Positions 57,230 to 64,000 of a stretch of DNA of 64,000 nt are shown piece after piece. Under the pieces are notes generated by a model. That model had not been told where the DNA came from. It did not search any database and saw only the letters and a program-made list of their open reading frames with translations. Each line of letters opens with the position of its first letter. Position 1 is the stretch's first letter. Origin of the DNA: Ligustrum vulgare (taxonomy: Eukaryota > Streptophyta > Magnoliopsida > Lamiales > Oleaceae). The stretch is from NCBI GenBank assembly GCA_963555705.1, contig OY743172.1, forward strand, positions 18,661,446 to 18,725,445, read 5' to 3'. The position numbers were made by a program, and so were the translations under genes.

Positions 57230-57755
57230 TGTTGAAAAATGGAGCTAAATGTGGAAAATAAAGCCAACTTTGTTGAAATTGGCAAGCCACCATTAATAGT
57301 CCATGTTCACACCTATTTGGTAAGACACCATTAGCCTACAATCCTCATATGTTCACACCTATTTTATTCCTTCCATTGTTGATTCTTTGTCCAAACTTTC
57401 CCTATAAATAGAGGGCAAAACCTCAATGAAAAATACACCACCACAACATAGATTCTTCTTGTGTAGAAGAGTAACACAATCAAGATGTGTTCACAAAATA
57501 GAGAGAAAAGTGAGTTGGAGAGAATAGCCTTTGCATAGGCAGATAAAAATACAGTGTAGTATTTTTGTACTCCTCATTTTTCCGAGTTAGTGAAATATAT
57601 TGGTGTGGGTCCGTGGACGTAGGCAAATTGCTGAACCACGTAAATCTTTGTGTTTCGTATTTGTATTTTATTTTTGCGTATTTATATTTTCTCAGTCCAA
57701 TTTATTTGTGTCACATCGATCCTGGGCGGGATTAGTTGCGTCCTAATTCCCAACA
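57230..57755 (+). repeat. Copia-2 3' LTR
   Basis: 526 bp; TATA box at 57402-57410; ends CCCAACA, followed by TSD CATAT. Confidence 0.95.
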
Positions 57756-58297
57756 CATATAACATTCTCGCCATTAAGAAGTATTTCTACACAACCAAAT
57801 TGTATTAGTCAATCAATTTTTCTTTTAAGTAAATATCTCATTTGTGTAAAAAATTCGACGTTTGTTAGAGAATTTTTTCTCGAAGAAATATATAAATTTT
57901 TTAGGATATTATTAAGGATCTCATCGAAAACTACAGCAGCTTGCCAAACAAAGGCCAAGAGGAAAAAAAAAAAAAAAAACGAGGTATGATTGACATAACA
58001 TCTATGATTGGATTCAAAAAAGCATAGCCTTCGGGCAATTTTCCGAAGAAAAAACTACTCGAATAAAGGGAAAAATTAAGAGAAATAGAGATCAAATTAA
58101 ATATATGTATTAAGCGTAACAGACATTTTGTTCTTGAAGATAATTACATTTTGATTGAGTTACATAATATATATTGAACATCATAATGAAATTGATATAC
58201 CTAGAATATATTATTGTGAAGAAAAAGATAAAATTTTCTACAACCATTTGAATTTAATTTTTTTCACCTTGTCTCGTCTCCATGCCCAAATAAGGTA

Positions 58298-58375
58298 GGG
58301 TAGGGCAAGGTAGGGATCGGGGGAGCGGGACAGCGCGCGCACACACACAAATATATATATATATATTTGGGTGTC
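58298..58375 (+). other. G-quadruplex-type motif beside CG/CA/TA alternating tract
   Basis: Five G-tracts of three or more (58298, 58303, 58313, 58319 and 58327) with loops of 2, 7, 3 and 3 bases fit the G3+N1-7 rule. GCGCGCGCACACACACA (about 58333-58350) and then a TA run follow. Such alternating tracts can adopt Z-DNA. Confidence 0.6.
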
Positions 58376-59505
58376 TTTAGATTGTGAAAATCATCATTTT
58401 TTTTTTCTATTTTGTTAAGTACAATCCATATTTCCTTTAGAAATGATAATGATTCTGTTCTTTTTGTTTGATAAAAAAATAAATTAAATTTGAAATGAAC
58501 TTTAAACGAGATTGAGACATTGTCCTTGTTCCTCGTTTACCCAATTAAGCGGTAATCCCTGCCCCCATTCAGAGCAGACCCATAAAAATTGAATTTAATG
58601 AATTTTTTTGTCATTCCTAAATTAATTTTTTCATTTATACTATAAATAAACAATTAAATATTTTAAAATATTTATTAATTCAACAATTTTTATGTCTTTT
58701 TTTTTTTTTTAGAATTGTAAATGCACAAAGTCCCTAAGTATTGATTTAAGGGGATAAATTAAATTGCAATTAGTAGTTGAAAATTTCACTCTTTCTTCTA
58801 TTTTTCTTTACAGAAATTTAAGTATGTTAACCTCGTTTAAGATGATTTATGGATAAAAAAATAGTCAAAAAACTTAATTGATACTCAAAACTACAAACAA
58901 AGGAGGTTTAATGCGATTTAAAAATGTGACATGCATGTCTCTGCTATTTTCATAAATCTGGATTTCTTTATATCGACTTTCAATTTTAACTACATATTTT
59001 GTAGGTTTATGGTAAATACCATCAACTTATGACTCATTTTATCATGCTATAATTTTAGTAACTTTCAATAATTTCTCCTAAATTAGCACTAAATTCTTTT
59101 ACAATGTCTAATATAGTGTATCAAGCGCAATGTATATAATTCTATAAAAGTTATTTATAAATTTTGATTATAAACGATCACATAACAATATTTCATTGGT
59201 TTATTTTATTTTTTATTTTTTATTTTTTTTATTTTTTGAAAAACACTTCGCTATTTATAAACAATCTATGTTCGGTTAAAGGAATATTTGATTTATAAAT
59301 AAATTATAATCTACACAAGTTCTCAAACCACTTTTTATCTACACGTTTTTTCTCTATCCAATTTTTAGCAACATATTTTACCTCGAAAATTGAAAAAAAC
59401 TAGTTTATAATGTGAACTTTTGATCCGAACAGAGAGGCTATAATAAAATGGTTTATAAACAGAATTACCAAACAGAGGTTAACTAATCTCTATTTATGTC
59501 ATTTG

Positions 59506-59507
<2 letters not shown>

Positions 59508-59562
<55 letters not shown>
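59508..59562. repeat. (TA)n microsatellite
   Basis: About 27 uninterrupted TA repeats. Confidence 0.98.
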
Positions 59563-59566
<4 letters not shown>

Positions 59567-61045
59567 ACTCAATCTATCTATATCATAAAATAGGCTTCCT
59601 TTCTATTTTTTATTGTCCTGAATTATTGTCCACTTTTCTTTTAGGGAGTATTACTTTTTTTTTTTTTTTAAATATATGCTCTTTATTTAATATGTCATGT
59701 TATTAACAAATATAAACTACTCTTATTTAAATGATTATTCAATGTAGGGTATATTAGAAAAATGTAAATAAATTTTATTGGTCTATATGTATGTATGTAT
59801 GTATTAATTTGTGGGAAAAATAGAATTAAGTCCATGTTCGGTAATATTATAACAATTATAAATTGATTTTATGTTTTCCTCGAGTGTTACCGTGTCTAAA
59901 TTTCTTTATAGATGGAATGAGTATTCAAAATTGAAAAGTAGAGAGAAAATGTATGTGATAAAAATTGATTTGAGAAATTGTATTGTTTAAAAATATGTTT
60001 CCAAACGGTTTGCCAAATAGAGAAATGCCGGATCTATCTCATGACGAGGTAGGTTCACCGCCCATATTGGATTCATTGGGAAAAGAATTTGGTTAAATTT
60101 TTTTGGCATATTTTGGAATACGAATTGAAAAATATATTTATTTGATCAAAGTCCGTCCTAGCTGAAAAAGATTACTGAATTGTCGTCTCTAACTGAACAA
60201 AGTTCCTGAATTCACTCTTGAAATAGAGGCAAAATGATCCTGACACTAACATGCCGCGTGCGTTATAATCCTTTATTAGCACTCGACCTAGTAGTCTAAG
60301 TAGTGCACGAAAAATTAAGATTACATTTGTATATAGGCGAAGAAAATAGTTAATTTAATAAAATTACAAATAACATACAGAAAATATTATCTTCTAACAT
60401 TTTCCCTAAAAAATAATAAAATATTGAGCAACGAAGAAATAACAACAGATAGTATAGGTAAGTAGGATTAAAAACCTTACTTCGTTTAAATGAAATTTTT
60501 TAAAATAAATAAGTAATCCATTAGTTTTCACTTTCTGTTAGATGCGAGATGGTCAAATTTATGTTGTAAGAGGGAGGTCAGGTCATGCTACATTAGGTAG
60601 TTATCAGTCTTTGAACAAGACGATGAAAAATCATGTTAGCAAATGTTTGTATTCAACATGACTCGACGTCAACTTATTTTTTTTTTAATATTATTCGTGC
60701 TATAATGAATATTTACTCACAATAATCTATAAGAATATTATGCTGAATTTTGGCAAAAATATTTTTATAACAAAAATCTAATCAATCATTAATATAGAAA
60801 AGAACAAATGTATGATATATGATAACTACCTTTGTTTGGTAAAAACTTTTTATTTATAAACAAAAAATATAATATTTTTTAGATAAAATATGTGATTGAT
60901 CAAAAGTGATTTGAGAAAATGTATAATTGAAAAGTTATCTGAGGAAATATGTTATTTATAAACTTATTCGTAAATAACTTTAACGGAGAACAATTGATTG
61001 GTGAGTCAATGATCTAATCCCTTCAATTAAAATAATTGTTACGAT

Positions 61046-61047
61046 AA

Positions 61048-61080
<33 letters not shown>

Positions 61081-61081
61081 T
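61046..61081. repeat. (AAT)n microsatellite
   Basis: About 12 AAT repeats. Confidence 0.95.
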
Positions 61082-61291
61082 GTTGTGTTGTCTTTTTGCT
61101 CATTATTTCATGACCGGTCAGTCAAACACAGAGGTTGCCAGTGGAACCATCGCTCGTGTGTTGATGATTATTTTGAATCTAGGGTTTGGTTAATTTAATC
61201 CTACATTTTGTTCTCTCAATCTAGAAGAGAAACATACCTTTGCCTTGATTAATTTAATCGAACGTAATATTTTTTTATTAAGCTACACATA

Positions 61292-61469
61292 TAAGCCTCT
61301 GTTTGATATAAAAAAAAAAAAAATGTTTATAAACACAGAATGTGATGCTTTTGAGCTAAAATATGTGATTGAAAAATCATTTAGAGAAATGTTTGTAATT
61401 AAAAGTGATTTGAAAAAATGTATTATTTATAAATATATTTATAAACAAGTTACCAAATAGAGAGGCTTA
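61292..61469. mobile_element. Short MITE with inverted termini and TA flanks
   Basis: The left terminus TAAGCCTCTGTTTGATA and right terminus TACCAAATAGAGAGGCTTA are inverted copies about 178 bp apart. TA flanks both ends. The interior is AT-rich, with TTTATAAAC repeated. Related fragments lie near 59240-59480, 59930-60030 and 60830-60990. Superfamily not determined. Confidence 0.55.
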
Positions 61470-62723
61470 CTAATTAATCATATTACGCAAAGCACTCAAC
61501 TTATACCATAATTTTCCGCATGTAGTAAATTTGAGAATGTCCGACTCTATAACACCAATAGCAATCAAAGTACGCGAATCCCTTCCTTATGTAGATCGAT
61601 CCTTGTTTGCTTCCTTAATGAATGCAATTCCCTTCAAATAGAGAAGTTGCGGTCAATAAGGTAGGGATAATCAAAACACCACCCAACCATATCCAGAAAA
61701 CAAGTAAGATTTATAAAGTTTGTCTCAATGTAAGGCTAGATAAATGAAGTTTACAAGAGAAAATTGCATACCATATTTTATCTAATATCTTGTTACTGGT
61801 TATTAAATAAACACTAATGACGACCTCGTATACCTATTTATAAGAAAAATGAGGCAGAAATCGAAATTACAAATGTGAAATTCTTAAACTATACTGGTAT
61901 GGATTTCATGTAGCGGCAATAATTAATCTACACTAACTTAACAAGTTTTATGGAAGTACATACTTTCATGGAAGGAAATAGCTAGCTAGAAGTTCATCAA
62001 CCAAACTTGCCTCACCATAACACGAAAGTTTACATCTCTAGGAGGAGCCTCGACAAATCAAAGAACCTTAGGTAATGTTTGATAGGCAACATTTGTTTAG
62101 GAAGTAAGAATTTATTTTTTTAATTTTCTAACTTTAATGGTGTTTGATAATATAAATTTGGTTAGGAATTCATTTGGTTACTTTTATGAGAATTGATGCA
62201 ATTCATTATTTTCAAGACAAACAAATTCTTAGCCAAGAAGTGATAATTAGTTTTTATCTTTACATGACAAATCATAATAAATGTCTCGTTTGATAATTTT
62301 TGTTGTTGTTAATTAACTGGTTTATTTATTTTTCAAAAATTAACATTATTATTATCAAATACAAAAATGTGTAAAATAATTTTTGATATTAAAATAGATA
62401 CATTTTGCTTTATTTGTCATGAAAAATAATGTCAACAAAACTTCGAAAACCTCCCACTTTTTTCACTTAAAAAATTAAATCAATCAAAAACATTAAACTT
62501 TCAATTCTCTGATCCTTTCCACCCTAATTCAACACTCGCTACCCTTAAAGAAATAAAACCTAACTATAAGTATCTCCATAGTGATAAATAATTAAGTACG
62601 ACTCAATAATGAGTTCCGTTAAATGTTCTCGGTGTTGATTTAGCCATTGTTTGAGCCCCATTATAATCGATTATTTGGGAAAATGTATTTTGGAATATTG
62701 ATTTTTAGAAGAATATATAGTTT

Positions 62724-62729
<6 letters not shown>

Positions 62730-62783
<54 letters not shown>
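62730..62783. repeat. (GA)n microsatellite
   Basis: About 27 uninterrupted GA repeats. GAGA-type tracts can bind BPC/GAGA factors in plants, but there is no gene nearby in this window. Confidence 0.98.
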
Positions 62784-62784
<1 letters not shown>

Positions 62785-64000
62785 ATATTATTATTTAAAT
62801 AAATAAAAAAAAAGTTGAACATCAACCTTGACGGCTCCCTCTACCCCGCCTCTAGAGCTTTGTGGAAGAATTAAATCGCGGAATATGTTTTAGTTAGCCA
62901 GAGTCTGAAACTTATCAACTGATTTTCAACACAAGGAGGTCAAAATCAAAGTATTTGTTAGGATTCGAATCCTCATCCTGTGGCTACCAGCAATTCAGAC
63001 TTTTATGTCACTTGAACTTTTACTAACTGAGACTCGAGGTACAAGTATATTATTATTATTTTATTGGAGAATGTATAGAGAGAAAAGAAGTACAACCAAC
63101 AAATCCCATATAGTCAATTAGCCTCAATTTTGGCAAAAAAAATAAAAATAAAAAATATAATTTTTCAAATTATTTTTTAACCACACATATTTTCTCTCTT
63201 CACTTTTCAACCATACATCTTATCTTAAAAACATAAAAAATAAAAATAAAAAAAAGTTTTTAAAGACAAATCTTTTAACAAATGGAGAAAAATCCTACAA
63301 TAATAAAAGTATATTAAAATTACAACCACACAATGAAACAATAAAATATGAGATAACGATGAAGCTCGTGAACAATGAACTGATCAGCAATTTTCATTAC
63401 CGACAACATGAATTGTAAGGAAAATGTCATTGCTTCAAGATTAGGAGACAAAAATGGAACATTTCATTTTCAAGAATTAATGACAAATTAATCTATACAC
63501 ACATATATTTTTAACCCATTATTATATTCAAATTAAAATCAATGTAGTTTGAACAGAAGGCAATTCTTCAAAGTCCAAACCCTAATACAAGGACTGATGT
63601 GAAATTTAACCCATGTTTGATAATCATTAGTTCAGAGAATTAATTTTTTGAATAATGATTTTAGTAGAATGTGAGTCAAAAAGTATGAAAAAACTTGAAT
63701 TTATGTGCGGAATATCTTATTATGTGAATGTGTGCTTAAAAATGAATACTATAAAAAAAAAAAAATGAATTTCTAAAAATGGTTATAAAACAGAGACTTT
63801 AATAAATTCATTCACAAGGAATTAAGACAAAAATGTGAAAGAAATCACTTTATAGTTAGATTTCTAGAAATTCATTTGAATAAAAGTTTGGTATATTGAT
63901 TAAATAGTTTTACCATCTATAAACTATTCATATCAAAAGTTGAATAATTCAATCGATTTTTGTATCGATCTCTAATACTTCATTTATTTGCTTAGTTCAA

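Larger units (their letters stand above)
52595..57755 (+). mobile_element. Nearly intact Ty1/copia element of Tork/Tnt1 type (copia-2)
   Basis: 5161 bp, with two 526-bp LTRs (52595-53120 and 57230-57755) from TGTTGAAAAATGG to AATTCCCAACA. TSD is CATAT, the PBS is initiator-Met and a PPT is present. One gag-pol frame runs 53248-57138 with a single amber. By eye the LTRs differ at about seven positions (about 1.3 %). Length, gene order and protein style fit the Tork/Tnt1 group. Confidence 0.95.
57756..64000. other. AT-rich intergenic region with small repeats
   Basis: About 6.2 kb without a credible gene. It begins with the right TSD copy CATAT (57756-57760). It contains TA, AAT and GA microsatellites, homopolymer runs, a G-rich/alternating purine-pyrimidine patch near 58298-58375, and several short elements sharing TTTATAAAC and ACCAAAYAGAG text. 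The open frames at 59503-59706 and 61245-61460 are repeat-derived. Confidence 0.6.

Overview
This window is nuclear DNA of a flowering plant, most likely a eudicot. It is AT-rich and carries one recognisable host gene, a two-exon LOB-domain (LBD) transcription factor. Almost everything else is LTR retrotransposon sequence of plant lineages: a Tekay/Del-like chromovirus, a Tat-lineage gypsy element with a second RNase H, Athila-like gypsy elements and two copia elements. No rRNA or tRNA gene, CRISPR array or bacterial-style operon is present. All boundaries below were read by eye from LTR ends, target-site duplications (TSDs), primer-binding sites (PBS) and polypurine tracts (PPT).

Layout. (1) 634-11206, minus strand: a LBD16/LBD29-like gene. 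Its intron, originally about 394 bp, was enlarged to 9.9 kb by a structurally complete Tekay-like element (1141-10675, TSD ACTCA) in the same orientation as the gene. (2) 11207-12102: the upstream region of the LBD gene, with a TATA box and one TGTCGG auxin-response-type hexamer. (3) 12103-49733: one old copia element ('copia-1') that hosts a nest. It contains a Tat-lineage gypsy element (14384-35350, TSD GCTAT). That element contains a non-autonomous element with no intact coding region (15439-24384, TSD CAACT) and an Athila-like solo LTR (33634-35239, TSD ATCCT). Copia-1 also contains a solo LTR of the non-autonomous family (36265-38265, TSD CATTG) and a truncated Athila-like element with gag and protease only (about 38784-45807). 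(4) 49734-52594: intergenic DNA with a near-perfect 129-bp foldback. (5) 52595-57755: a compact Tork/Tnt1-like copia element ('copia-2', TSD CATAT), open except for one amber codon in integrase. (6) 57756-64000: AT-rich intergenic DNA with microsatellites, small inverted-repeat elements and a G-quadruplex/Z-DNA-type patch.

Relative ages from LTR differences counted by eye agree with the nesting order: copia-1 about 8 %, Tat gypsy about 2.5 %, copia-2 about 1.3 %, Tekay in the LBD intron about 0.1 %. No element has a fully intact gag-pol frame.

The points most worth a second look are: a LOG-like (cytokinin-activating enzyme family) gene fragment carried inside the non-autonomous element; LTR minisatellites that repeat a perfect U1-type 5' splice-site octamer dozens of times; a spaced 12-bp palindrome module shared by two unrelated retroelement contexts; a 64-bp 3' non-coding motif of the same length in both a gypsy and a copia element; a spliced antisense gene in the Tat element; and the young sense-orientation insertion in a developmental regulator.
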